Positions 35,686 through 44,044 of a DNA stretch of 64,000 bases are shown here, piece after piece. The stretch is from an uncultured Clostridia bacterium. Its GTDB lineage: Bacteria > Bacillota > Clostridia > Christensenellales > UBA1242. The notes beneath the pieces were generated by a model. The model did no database searches. It saw only the letters and a program-made list of their open reading frames with translations, and was not told the origin of the DNA. Numbering within the stretch: position 1 is the first letter of the stretch; every line of letters starts with the position of its first letter. Location: positions 218,192-282,191 of the forward strand of contig CALWKD010000004.1 of assembly GCA_944381175.1 (NCBI GenBank). Reading direction: 5' to 3'. The translations under genes and the position numbers were made by a program.

Positions 35686-36321
35686 TCAGTCCTCAGTGTC
35701 TGATTTCAACAAAAATCCATATTTTTTGAGTTCGTTGCGTAAGAATTTGTAATTTGGGCAAATTTTCCCAACGGCGTTCCAAAATTGCGGTTTATGATTC
35801 ATATGTTTGCTGTGGCACAACTCGTGACAAACCACATATTCCACCAGATTTTTCGGCAAAAGAAGCAACTTCCAATTCAACTTCATAACCCTTGCGGAAC
35901 TATAATTTCCCCAAACCCTGATGGAATTTATCGGCCTTATTTTGTCATAAGTGAGCCCAGTTCGACTTGACAAGTCCTTGGCAATCTCTTCCAACATTGA
36001 AAATTGTGCTTCATAATATTTGCGAATTGCCACCCGCTTCGCCTTTTTTGACAAGTCGTCAAAGCCAATTATGACGCGATTAAACTTGTCCACCTCTTTT
36101 CCAAACAGATAGACCGAATTTCCCAAATCAAATTTATGCGAAAAGTCTTCATTTTCTTTAAAAACCTTTGATTTCGACTCAAGCCATTTTCTTTTCTCGT
36201 CCAAAAACTCCTGAATCTTCTTGTCAGAATAAGTCTTTGGAACTCTAAGTTCAGCCAAATCTGCATTTATCATTTTCAAACAGACAGTTTTTCGTCTTTG
36301 CCTAATCACTTCAATTTTCAT
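35686..36321 (-). CDS. YgjP-like zinc metallopeptidase
   Basis: The 211-residue protein belongs to the YgjP/DUF45 group. It has a zinc site HELCHSKHMNH near residues 167-177 followed by QFWNAVGKICPNYK. The preceding family motif, normally WGSCSS, reads WGNYSSARVMKLNW, so the Ser-Cys pair is missing. The N-terminus (RRKTVCLKM, LRVPKTYSDKKI) is standard. The substrate is unknown. The -10 box lies seven bases before the ATG and there is no ribosome site, so the mRNA may be leaderless. Confidence 0.85.
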   Translation of the reverse strand: MKIEVIRQRRKTVCLKMINADLAELRVPKTYSDKKIQEFLDEKRKWLESKSKVFKENEDFSHKFDLGNSVYLFGKEVDKFNRVIIGFDDLSKKAKRVAIRKYYEAQFSMLEEIAKDLSSRTGLTYDKIRPINSIRVWGNYSSARVMKLNWKLLLLPKNLVEYVVCHELCHSKHMNHKPQFWNAVGKICPNYKFLRNELKKYGFLLKSDTED

Positions 36322-36328
36322 ATTTATG

Positions 36329-36357
36329 ATTATAACACAAAACGCAAATTTTCACAA
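36329..36357 (-). promoter_or_regulatory. Promoter of the YgjP-like gene
   Basis: Leftward TTGTGA (36352-36357) and TATAAT (36329-36334) are 17 bases apart. Seven bases separate the -10 from the ATG. Confidence 0.78.
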
Positions 36358-36384
36358 AATAAATCAACCTATTGATTAAAATGA

Positions 36385-36467
36385 CATAATACCACAATAT
36401 ATTGATGTATGCATTTGCATACTACCAATTATTTTGATGTATTCTGCAACTTATTTTGCATAATACC
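36385..36467. repeat. GTATTATGCAA palindromic element, copy E
   Basis: CATAATACCACAATAT, GTATGCATTTGCATAC and a terminal TTTTGCATAATACC make a longer, degenerate copy. It lies between two divergent promoters. Confidence 0.65.
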
Positions 36468-36476
36468 TAAAAATAT

Positions 36477-36506
36477 TTGACAAATTCTTGCCACATTTTT
36501 TATAAT
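36477..36506 (+). promoter_or_regulatory. Promoter of the PadR-membrane gene
   Basis: TTGACA (36477-36482) and TATAAT (36501-36506) are 18 bases apart. A TAGGAGA ribosome site follows, eight bases before the ATG at 36532. Confidence 0.88.
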
Positions 36507-36531
36507 TTCAATAAGTATAGGAGATTTGATT

Positions 36532-38367
36532 ATGGCATTCAATTCATCTGGACAGATTTCATATTTGGTCTTGGACAGCCTTGCATCTGGAGCAAAATAT
36601 GGACTTGAAATCATTGAATACATCTCAAAAAAGACTGGCGGAAATTATATTCTGAAGAAACCTACCCTCTATTCTTGCCTAACCCGTATGGAAAAGAAGG
36701 GACTTGTTTCTTCTTCATATTGGGGAGAAAGTGAACTTGGTGGGAAACGCCATTATTATTCAATCACAAACAGCGGAAGAGAGAATTTGGAAGAACTTTC
36801 TCGCCTTTTCGCAAATGTGACTTATTCTGATGTGTCTGATGCCGATTATGATGAAAATCAAACCACAGAATCTGAGCAAGAAAGCGAAAAGTCTCAATCT
36901 TCAGCGACCTCAAGCACCAAAATTCTCCAACAAGAAAACATCTTCAATATGGTGAAAGAAGAAAAACAGGAAAATCTTGCTGAGGAAGATGAGGACGAGG
37001 ATGTTGTTGAAAATCAGATTGATATATTCAATATGGAGCCACTTCCTGCCCAGTCGTTTGAACAAACCCAAGTCTCCTCAACAACATACACATCAGATGA
37101 TGCCATCTCTTCTGAAAATCGCGACGATGAGGAGAAAATGGCATATTATCAGTCAAAGTTGGAGCATTCTCCAGAGATGAAATCTGATGAGAAAAAAGAC
37201 GACGCAGTTTTTCTCCAAGAGGATGAAAGAATTACGCCTGCTCACAGCCTCACCCCTGACCAAGAAGAGCAAAATAAGCGAATTTATGACACATCAAGCG
37301 AGTTAAAAAAATATAGGAAAAAGAAGAGTTTTTCTGAAAATCAAATTGAGATGTCTGTGGTTTATGAAGATGAAAACTATGAGGAGATTCAAAAAGAGCG
37401 AATTGCAGAACTAAAAAAGTCTCTCTTGAACCTGAAGCAGAACAATTTCAAAGAAACGACTCCTCCTTCAAATTCCTATTCTGCCGAAACAACTGCAAAC
37501 ACCACAACGCAAACATACTCTCCTATTCAAAATGACAATTTGCATTTTGAAAAGGAATATGTTGATGAAAAACTTGAAAATCTTGAGCAAAACAAGGAGA
37601 AAGAGCGAGTTGATGACGCAATTTTCATCACTGAACCACGAATTTCTGACGAGCAAATTCCAATTCAACGCAAAATCTCTCCTCCAAACATCGATGTAAA
37701 CATCTACGCCGACAATCTCCCTGCTCCAAAAAGGAACAGCGAACTTGAACCTACTTACAAGGATATGATGGCGAAGTTGTTTGAAAGAAAAAAGGAAAAG
37801 GAAACAAAATCTTCTCCTGCGTCTCAAGAACAAATTCAAGTTGAAAATATTCCTGAAAACGCAACCTTCACTGACTATGACAATCTAAAGAGGTATTATC
37901 AAAATCACGGAATCGCATTCAACGAATATAAGAAAACCAACATTGAAAGACACCACAACACAAATCTTTTAAATCTCATAAGTTCGGCATTTCTGCTTCT
38001 TCTTTCAGGAGTTGGATGTGCGATTTTGTTTGGAATAATCGCAGGAACAGCAAATGCAAAAGCAGGGACAAACTTTATGTTCTACACCCTCCCACTCATT
38101 TTCCTTGCCCTAACAATTTTTGATTTGTTTAGGTTTAAATTTGCACAGAGCAAAAAGGCCACTTTGTTTTACAATGATGTCGTAAATTGGGTCATTTTCA
38201 TACTCGGCACGATTATTGTTGTGGTTATAAATGTCATTTGCAATATGCAACTTGAGACATTTGGAGCATACTCAACAACGCTGTTTGTTCCAATTTTCGG
38301 ACTGCTCCTGCTCTTCCCTATCAATTTTTATGTAAAAAAGTTTCTTTATAAAAGATATGGAAAATAA
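36532..38367 (+). CDS. PadR-like DNA-binding domain fused to a C-terminal membrane domain
   Basis: The 611-residue protein begins with a PadR-type winged helix (about 5-100: SYLVLDSLASGAKYGLEII, LKKPTLYSCLTRMEKKGLV, GGKRHYYSITNSGRENLEEL). It continues through about 360 residues of acidic, Gln/Ser/Glu-rich low-complexity linker with several near-repeats of ERI and IFN. About 130 C-terminal residues follow with four membrane segments (roughly 478-500, 515-535, 545-567, 575-595) and a basic tail. A membrane-tethered transcription factor is the natural reading. No target is evident, though the divergent promoter region upstream is a candidate operator. Confidence 0.85.
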   Translation: MAFNSSGQISYLVLDSLASGAKYGLEIIEYISKKTGGNYILKKPTLYSCLTRMEKKGLVSSSYWGESELGGKRHYYSITNSGRENLEELSRLFANVTYSDVSDADYDENQTTESEQESEKSQSSATSSTKILQQENIFNMVKEEKQENLAEEDEDEDVVENQIDIFNMEPLPAQSFEQTQVSSTTYTSDDAISSENRDDEEKMAYYQSKLEHSPEMKSDEKKDDAVFLQEDERITPAHSLTPDQEEQNKRIYDTSSELKKYRKKKSFSENQIEMSVVYEDENYEEIQKERIAELKKSLLNLKQNNFKETTPPSNSYSAETTANTTTQTYSPIQNDNLHFEKEYVDEKLENLEQNKEKERVDDAIFITEPRISDEQIPIQRKISPPNIDVNIYADNLPAPKRNSELEPTYKDMMAKLFERKKEKETKSSPASQEQIQVENIPENATFTDYDNLKRYYQNHGIAFNEYKKTNIERHHNTNLLNLISSAFLLLLSGVGCAILFGIIAGTANAKAGTNFMFYTLPLIFLALTIFDLFRFKFAQSKKATLFYNDVVNWVIFILGTIIVVVINVICNMQLETFGAYSTTLFVPIFGLLLLFPINFYVKKFLYKRYGK

Positions 38368-38417
38368 ATTTTCAAATTTGTATGAATAATTCAAAAACTA
38401 CGACACATAATACAAAT

Positions 38418-38505
38418 AAGTTAAGACACAATAATCTTAACTTAAAACGAAAAGAGATTTATTTAGTTCGTGCAGAACAATCTTAACATCTCTTTTCTTT
38501 TTTTT
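38418..38505 (+). terminator. Complex terminator with alternative pairings after the PadR-membrane gene
   Basis: A perfect 9-bp hairpin (AAGTTAAGA, TCTTAACTT; 38418-38443) is followed by AAAAGAGAT (38450-38458). That segment pairs with ATCTCTTTT (38488-38496) around an inner GTTC/GAAC hairpin, ending in a long T-run. TCTTAAC occurs twice, so GTTAAGA could pair with either copy. Confidence 0.75.
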
Positions 38506-38527
38506 GTCTAAAAGCAACCCTTGCTAC

Positions 38528-39136
38528 CTATTTTTTGTTTTTGTTTTTAATTTTGTTTACCAAGAATATCGCCAAATTCACAAGCAAAACAGCGCCAACA
38601 AATATCAGCGACATAACAAAAATATAGAAGGCGGAATTTTCAAAAAGAGAGCAAATGATTGTCATCCCAATGCAAGTGAGGAGTTCTCCAATGGTGACGG
38701 ACAAAAAGCCTTGCCAAAGTTTCAGATTTGAAAGTCCAGCAATCAAACTGCCAGTGTAAACCCCAGTGAGCGGAAGAGGAATTGCAACAAATCCACACAA
38801 ATAGAGGCACTTTTTAAACACAGTTGTCTTTGTGTTGAATTTTTCAAAATATTTTTGCGTTTTCACCTTTGTAAATTTAAGAAACTCATCGCAAACAAAA
38901 CCAGTTGTCTTGTTTTTTATCTTTCTCGCGACAAACATAACAAGAAAAATCGGAATTAACCCTCCCGCAAACGCAGTCAGGCACGCAAGCCACGGCGACA
39001 GAGCATTCGCACCAAAAATTTGTTCCGACATTCCAAATGGAATTGCAATTTTACTTTCAATAGTTGGAATCACAGAAACAATAAGCACTGCAAGTGGCAC
39101 GCAATTTGAAAAAGTGCAAGCGAAAAACTCAAGCAT
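38528..39136 (-). CDS. Small multidrug export family membrane protein
   Basis: The 202-residue protein has about five membrane segments. It carries the family features EskiAIPfG near residue 27 and IPLPLTGVYTGSLIAGL near 118, a variant of the IPIPGTGAWTGSL motif. Families of this kind are labelled small multidrug exporters, but direct evidence for drug export is thin. GAGGGG precedes the ATG. It is convergent with the PadR-membrane gene and not obviously part of an operon. Confidence 0.82.
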   Translation of the reverse strand: MLEFFACTFSNCVPLAVLIVSVIPTIESKIAIPFGMSEQIFGANALSPWLACLTAFAGGLIPIFLVMFVARKIKNKTTGFVCDEFLKFTKVKTQKYFEKFNTKTTVFKKCLYLCGFVAIPLPLTGVYTGSLIAGLSNLKLWQGFLSVTIGELLTCIGMTIICSLFENSAFYIFVMSLIFVGAVLLVNLAIFLVNKIKNKNKK

Positions 39137-39200
39137 ATAGACAACCCCTCTTGCTTAAGTCTATGCCCTCAAATTTTCATAAATACCAATTGCGAAACAA

Positions 39201-39227
39201 AAAAAGATGACAACTTCGTCATCTTTT
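39201..39227 (-). terminator. Terminator after recN
   Basis: A 10-bp stem (AAAAGATGAC, GTCATCTTTT) around a 6-base loop overlaps the recN stop codon and runs leftward into T. Confidence 0.88.
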
Positions 39228-40881
39228 ATTCTGCAAACAATTTCCTCGCGTGCTCCAAAGCGGTTTTGGATGCCACACTTCCCCCGTCAATCAATTTTGC
39301 AACCTCCTCAACAGCCTCATCAGGATTCAATGTTCTTGCAGTTGAGATGGTTGAGTTTTCAATAACTGACTTCTCGACCAAAACAAACGCGTTTGCTTTT
39401 GAAGCGACGATTGGTGTGTGAGTGATGCAAAGCACTTGAGTGAATTTTGAAATGTTTGAGATTTTTTCAGCAAGTTGACCCGCGGTGTGACCGCTTATTC
39501 CAGCGTCAATTTCATCAAACACAACTGTTTGAACTCTTTCCTTGTCCAGCATCGTGTTTTTGAAAGCGAGCAAAAGTCTTGACAACTCTCCGCCCGACGC
39601 AGTCTTGCTCAAATCTTTCAGTTCTTGCCCCTTATTTGCAGAAAACATAAACTTCACAGTGTCAAACCCCTTCTTTGAGCACTCAGTTTGCGTGAAATCA
39701 ACTTTAAAAATGGTGTTTTTCATTTCAAGGTCAGCCAGTTGCTCCATAATCTGTTTTTCAAAAATCGTGGCACATTCCTTTCTTTTGGCGCTCAGTTTTT
39801 GGCAAGCGGTCTCCAGTTCCTTTTCGGTCTCTTCAATTTTCCTGTTTATTTTTTCAAGTTCAAACTCGCTGTTTTCGAGGTTCCCAAGTTCCGTCTTGCA
39901 CTCCTGCAAAAAGTCCAAAACATCTTCAATGGAACTTCCATATTTTTTCTTGAGCGACTTAATCAAATCGAGCCTTGCGTCAATGCGTTCAAGTTCATTT
40001 TGGTCAAATTCGCTTTCGCTTTTGATTGTGTTAAGTGTTTCCGCAATATCTTTGATTTCATAATAGCAGTTTTCCACCCTATCTCTGCACTCTTCAATAT
40101 TCTTGAAATTGGAAAGAGAGTTGAGAAGCATCTTGACATCATATAACAGACTTGAAACATTGTCTCTTTGCTCATCAAGTTTTGAAACCGATTGCCCCAC
40201 CTTATCAAAAATTTTTTCAGCGGAGGAAATAAATTCAAATCTCTGCCTAAGTTCCTCCTCTTCAATCAAATCAAGATTTGCATTCTCAATTTCTTGAATT
40301 TGAAAACTCAAAATCTCCTTTCTTCTTTCTCGCTCCTTCTCATCTCCACCGAAGGACTTTTTTTGTGCTTTGAGATTTGAAAGAGTTTGGAAAATTTTCT
40401 CAACATCCTCTCTCAAGACCTCAATATTCTGTCCTCCAAACTTGTCCAAAAGTAAAAGATGATTATTCACATTTAAAAGTCCCACGCTTTCGTGTTGACC
40501 GCAAAAATCAATCAACATCTCCGTCAAACTCTGCAAAACCCTGACAGAAACAGGAAAACCGTTTATCTTTATGGACGATTTTCCGTCAAGATTTAAAGTA
40601 CGAGTGATGATAAGTTCGTCAGAAATTTCGATGTCTTGCTCTTTTAACATCTCCTCCACTTCTTTCGGGACATCAGTAAAAACAGCATCAACTCTCAAAC
40701 TTGTCTCTCCAGAGCGAATTAAATTCTTGTCAGATTTCGCACCAAAACAAAAAGAGAGAGCATCAATAATGATACTTTTCCCTGCACCAGATTTTCCAAG
40801 TAAGCAGTTTAGTCCGCTTTGAAAATCAATCGTTTGCTTTTTAAATAAAGCGACATTATTCAAACTCAATGAAGAAAGCAT
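39226..40881 (-). CDS. recN: DNA repair protein RecN
   Basis: RecN is an SMC-like ATPase that holds broken DNA ends together. The 551-residue protein starts MLSSLSLNNVALFKKQTIDF. It has Walker A (LLGKSGAGKSIIIDALSF) near residue 30, long coiled-coil arms (about 150-350), the signature ASGGELSRLLLAFK near 428, and Walker B (TVVFDEIDAGISG) near 455. The ATG at 40881 follows GGGAGA; the longer frame is unsupported. It lies 13 bases after argR, the usual Firmicute pair. Confidence 0.96.
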   Translation of the reverse strand: MLSSLSLNNVALFKKQTIDFQSGLNCLLGKSGAGKSIIIDALSFCFGAKSDKNLIRSGETSLRVDAVFTDVPKEVEEMLKEQDIEISDELIITRTLNLDGKSSIKINGFPVSVRVLQSLTEMLIDFCGQHESVGLLNVNNHLLLLDKFGGQNIEVLREDVEKIFQTLSNLKAQKKSFGGDEKERERRKEILSFQIQEIENANLDLIEEEELRQRFEFISSAEKIFDKVGQSVSKLDEQRDNVSSLLYDVKMLLNSLSNFKNIEECRDRVENCYYEIKDIAETLNTIKSESEFDQNELERIDARLDLIKSLKKKYGSSIEDVLDFLQECKTELGNLENSEFELEKINRKIEETEKELETACQKLSAKRKECATIFEKQIMEQLADLEMKNTIFKVDFTQTECSKKGFDTVKFMFSANKGQELKDLSKTASGGELSRLLLAFKNTMLDKERVQTVVFDEIDAGISGHTAGQLAEKISNISKFTQVLCITHTPIVASKANAFVLVEKSVIENSTISTARTLNPDEAVEEVAKLIDGGSVASKTALEHARKLFAE

Positions 40882-40894
40882 AAAAATCTCCCAA

Positions 40895-41347
40895 TCAAGC
40901 CATAAGTTGTCCGAGCGTTGCAACAGCCTCAGTTGCATAAACAACGGAAGGGAAAACCAAAAGGACTGTGTCATCACCATAGGTCACACCCATAAGTTCG
41001 GTAAGGTTCAGTTTGTCGACGAAAGAGCAAACACTTGACCCCATACCTTTGATGGTCCTTACCACAGCCAAATTGAGTGCAGGCTTAACTGATATGACAC
41101 ATTCCTTGAAAATAGTTATGTATTTGTTTGAGACCGTTTGAGACTCAGAGCCAAGGATTGCATACTTATATTTGCCAGAACTACTCAAAATTTTGGTGAG
41201 CCCAAGCTCCTTTATATCACGAGAGATAGTTGCCTGAGTGATGTCAAAATTTGCATTTTTCAATTCTCTCGCCAGCTCTTCTTGAGTTTCAATCTCTTTT
41301 GTGGAAATAAGTTCCAAAATTTTTGATTGTCTTGAACTTCTTGCCAT
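40895..41347 (-). CDS. argR: Arginine repressor ArgR/AhrC
   Basis: ArgR is a hexameric arginine-dependent regulator of arginine metabolism. The 150-residue protein has the N-terminal winged helix (ELISTKEIETQEELARELK, then ITQATISRDIKELGLTKI near 35-52) and the C-terminal domain ending in the ligand loop GDDTVLLVFPS near 126. The order argR-recN is conserved in Firmicutes. Candidate ARG boxes lie upstream. Confidence 0.96.
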   Translation of the reverse strand: MARSSRQSKILELISTKEIETQEELARELKNANFDITQATISRDIKELGLTKILSSSGKYKYAILGSESQTVSNKYITIFKECVISVKPALNLAVVRTIKGMGSSVCSFVDKLNLTELMGVTYGDDTVLLVFPSVVYATEAVATLGQLMA

Positions 41348-41394
41348 TTCAGTCTCCTTAAACGCTACACCGCCCTAAATATCAGTGATGTAGA

Positions 41395-41500
41395 GATTTT
41401 TGCATAAATATAAATTTATAATTATTTATGCGGTTTTGATTATTATACAATAAAATTTATAATTATGCAAGTGATTTTTGTATAATTATTCACAGATTTT
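41395..41500 (-). promoter_or_regulatory. AT-rich argR upstream region with candidate ARG boxes
   Basis: The best candidate reads leftward TGAATAATTATACA (41479-41492), one mismatch from the TGAATnnnnATTCA pattern. A palindrome TGCATAAATA...TATTTATGCG spans 41401-41432, and TGCATAATTATA lies at 41458-41469. Autoregulation by ArgR is likely but inferred. From 41500 to 41610 I see only AT-rich sequence. Confidence 0.5.
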
Positions 41501-41610
41501 TTATATAAATTTGAAAAATTGAAAATTTATAAATTTGAAATTTATAATTATAAGCGAGTATACATTTTTATAAAGCCCACCCAAAACCACACTCCCAACA
41601 TTAAACGCAA

Positions 41611-41638
41611 TAAAAAATCATAGTCACAAGACTATGAT
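41611..41638 (-). terminator. Terminator after thiI
   Basis: ATCATAGTC and GACTATGAT form a 9-bp stem with an ACAA/TTGT loop. Leftward it is followed by a T-run. A second hairpin (GGTGTCC..., 41668-41695) precedes it. Confidence 0.82.
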
Positions 41639-41659
41639 ATAAAAGAAAAATCATTTTTT

Positions 41660-41684
41660 CAAGAAAAGGTGTCACCAATTTTAT
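41660..41684. repeat. 25-base sequence shared with the phage operon promoter, copy 1
   Basis: The sequence begins CAAGAAAAGGTG at 41660 and matches 60471-60495 at 23 of 25 positions. Here it lies between thiI and its terminator and takes part in a GGTGTC hairpin. Confidence 0.65.
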
Positions 41685-41701
41685 TTGGACACCGTTCCTT
41701 T

Positions 41702-42865
41702 TTAATAAGATTTGATATTCAAAATTTCCTCGCAAGCAACCGCCTGCTTCACAAGCGCATCAACATCAAGGAATTTTTCATTATGTTCCGCTCTTGCAAT
41801 CGTCGGTTTGATGACAGGATTTTTTGGCAAAAACACCGTGCAACAATCTTCATATGGCAAAATTGAAGTTTCATATGTCCCAATCTTTTTCGCCAAATCC
41901 ATTATCTCCTCTTTATCAAAAGCAAGCACAGGTCTGAAAACTGGCAAACTTACGACAGCATTAGTCACAGTCATACTTTGCATAGTCTGACTTGCGACTT
42001 GCCCCAGACACTCTCCTGTGATAATTGCACCAAGCCCGTTTTCCCTGCAAATTTTCTCAGCGATTCTCATCATAATTCGTCGCATAATCGTTATCATATA
42101 TTCTGGGTCACAATTTTTGTGAATCTGCTCCTGGATTTCAGTAAACGAAATTATGTGCAGTTTTATCTCTCCGCAATATTGCGAGATTTGATTTGCAAGT
42201 GCAATAACTTTTTCTTTCGCCTGCACACTCGTGTAAGGATAAGAATGAAAATGAATCGCCTCAATTCTTAGCCCACGCTTTGCCATCAAATACCCAGCAA
42301 CTGGACTGTCGATTCCACCAGACAAAAGCAAGAGTCCTTTCCCAGCACTCCCCAAAGGCAACCCGCCCGCACACGGAATCAACTTATTATATATGTAAGT
42401 CTTGCCATTGAGCCTCACCTCAACATTCACGACGACTTCTGGTTCATACAAATCAACCTTAAGCCAAGGGCAATTATCCAAAATAACACTGCCAAGATGT
42501 GCACTAAGTTCCATTGAGGACATCGGGAATTTTTTGTCAGCACGTTTTGTCTCAATCTTAAAAGTGTTAAAATCCTTCAGGTCTAATTCTTTGATTTGAT
42601 TTTCAATGTTATCAAGAGAGGTTTCGATTTCAGTTGCTGGCATAACATCAATAAGCCCAAACACTTTCTGAATTTTTTCAATCATCTCATCTTCGAGACT
42701 TTCATCATAATCAGAAATCACAAGTCGCCCTTGGGTCTCCGTAAGTTTAAATTGAAAGTTGTGAAGTTTTTTGGAAATATTTTCCATAAGCAGTTTCAAA
42801 AACTCGTGCCTATTCTTTCCTTTGAGAAACAATTCTCCAAATTTTAAAAGCAAAACCCTTTCCAT
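41702..42865 (-). CDS. thiI: tRNA 4-thiouridine sulfurtransferase ThiI
   Basis: ThiI thiolates U8 of tRNA, and in some species supplies sulfur for thiamine. The 387-residue protein starts ERVLLLKFGELFLKGKNR, has the THUMP domain (about 60-165), and the PP-loop LLSGGIDSPVAGYLMAKRG near 178. It lacks a C-terminal rhodanese domain, like the Bacillus subtilis form that uses a dedicated desulfurase. The ATG at 42865 lies one base past the stop of the upstream nifS-like gene, which carries its AAAGGGTG site. Confidence 0.95.
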   Translation of the reverse strand: MERVLLLKFGELFLKGKNRHEFLKLLMENISKKLHNFQFKLTETQGRLVISDYDESLEDEMIEKIQKVFGLIDVMPATEIETSLDNIENQIKELDLKDFNTFKIETKRADKKFPMSSMELSAHLGSVILDNCPWLKVDLYEPEVVVNVEVRLNGKTYIYNKLIPCAGGLPLGSAGKGLLLLSGGIDSPVAGYLMAKRGLRIEAIHFHSYPYTSVQAKEKVIALANQISQYCGEIKLHIISFTEIQEQIHKNCDPEYMITIMRRIMMRIAEKICRENGLGAIITGECLGQVASQTMQSMTVTNAVVSLPVFRPVLAFDKEEIMDLAKKIGTYETSILPYEDCCTVFLPKNPVIKPTIARAEHNEKFLDVDALVKQAVACEEILNIKSY

Positions 42866-42866
42866 A

Positions 42867-43988
42867 TTATGACACCCTTTCCTTGATATTTCTGTAGACA
42901 TCAACAATGATTTCTGCGGCTTTTTCAACTTCCTCAACAGTCTGAAATGCATTGAAACTTATTCTCGCGCTTGAGATAATCTTATCCTTTGGCACACCGA
43001 GAACTTCCAAAACACGATTCCCCGCTTTTTTTGCAGAGCAAGCACTTCCAAGCCCCACAATCACACCCTTTTCATCAAGAGCGTGAAGCATCGTCTCTCC
43101 CTTAACTCCAAGAAACACCAAATTTTCTATGTAAGGAGAGCCACCAAAATCCATACTAACAATTCCACTTTCCCGACTAATAGTTTCAATAAACTTATGT
43201 TTTAATAACTTTACTTTGTCAAAATTTGAAACCTCGTCAATAAGTTCCAATGCTTTTTTAAATTGCATAATTCCCGAAACATTTTCCGTCCCCGACCTAA
43301 GCCCAAACTGCTGACCGCCACCTTGGAACAACTCTTTCAGATTGTTTTTGTTTCTCACATAAAGCCCAGCAACTCCCTTTGGTCCGTGCAACTTATGGGC
43401 ACTGAATGAATACAAATCAACAGAGGTTTTTCTTATTGAAAAAGGAATCTTCATAAACCCCTGCACACCATCGACGTGGAAAACCGAACGAGGACAAAGT
43501 CTATCCTTTAGTTTTGAAATCTCTTCGAGGTCATTTATTGCACCAGTCTCATTGCTCACGTGCATAATGCTGATAAGCCTAGTTTTTTTGTTTAAAACCT
43601 TTTCAAGTTCAGCCAAATCAACCTGCCCCTGTTTATTTAAAGACACAAAGTGAACTTTATAACCGTCAAGTTCAAGTTTTTTCGCAACATTAAACACAGA
43701 TGGATGCTCTCCAGCCGAAAAGACATACTCCCAATCACCACTTCTAAGACTACCCTTAATTGCAAGGTTATTGCTCTCAGTGGCACATCCAGTAAACAAG
43801 ATGTTTCCTTCGCGAGCACCCAATCGATTTAAGAAATACTGCTCAGTATCTCTGATGAGTTTCTCAACAGCCATTGACTCACTTGACAAAGCGGAAGGGT
43901 TAAAAAATTGCTCACACGAAAAAATCTTGTGCACTTCAACACATTCTTCAAACATTTTTGTTGTTCCAGCATTGTCCAAATAAATCAT
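42867..43988 (-). CDS. Cysteine desulfurase (NifZ-like) paired with ThiI
   Basis: This PLP enzyme probably supplies sulfur to ThiI, as the NifZ-ThiI pair does in Bacillus subtilis. The 373-residue protein starts IYLDNAGTTKMFEE. It has the PLP lysine in SFSAHKLHGPKGVAGLYV near 195 and the mobile Cys in GLGSACSAKKAGNRVLEVLG near 318. It differs from the IscU-linked desulfurase at 16902 in this short Cys loop. GAGGTG precedes the ATG, directly beside palindromic copy F. Confidence 0.93.
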   Translation of the reverse strand: MIYLDNAGTTKMFEECVEVHKIFSCEQFFNPSALSSESMAVEKLIRDTEQYFLNRLGAREGNILFTGCATESNNLAIKGSLRSGDWEYVFSAGEHPSVFNVAKKLELDGYKVHFVSLNKQGQVDLAELEKVLNKKTRLISIMHVSNETGAINDLEEISKLKDRLCPRSVFHVDGVQGFMKIPFSIRKTSVDLYSFSAHKLHGPKGVAGLYVRNKNNLKELFQGGGQQFGLRSGTENVSGIMQFKKALELIDEVSNFDKVKLLKHKFIETISRESGIVSMDFGGSPYIENLVFLGVKGETMLHALDEKGVIVGLGSACSAKKAGNRVLEVLGVPKDKIISSARISFNAFQTVEEVEKAAEIIVDVYRNIKERVS

Positions 43989-43995
43989 AACACCT

Positions 43996-44044
43996 CAACA
44001 TATTGTGTATTATGCAACAAAATTCTGCATAATACGCACAAAAT
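43996..44044. repeat. GTATTATGCAA palindromic element, copy F (pheT-nifS gap)
   Basis: TTGTGTATTATGCA and TGCATAATACGCACAA are inverted arms around ACAAAATTC. It lies inside the presumed pheS-pheT-nifS-thiI transcript, next to the nifS-like ribosome site. Confidence 0.85.

Noticed and set aside
41612..41665. Small RNA gene: promoter-like TTGAAA...TATCAT followed by a terminator
   Set aside because: The -10 would lie inside the terminator stem itself, leaving no transcript; the hairpin is better explained as the thiI terminator.
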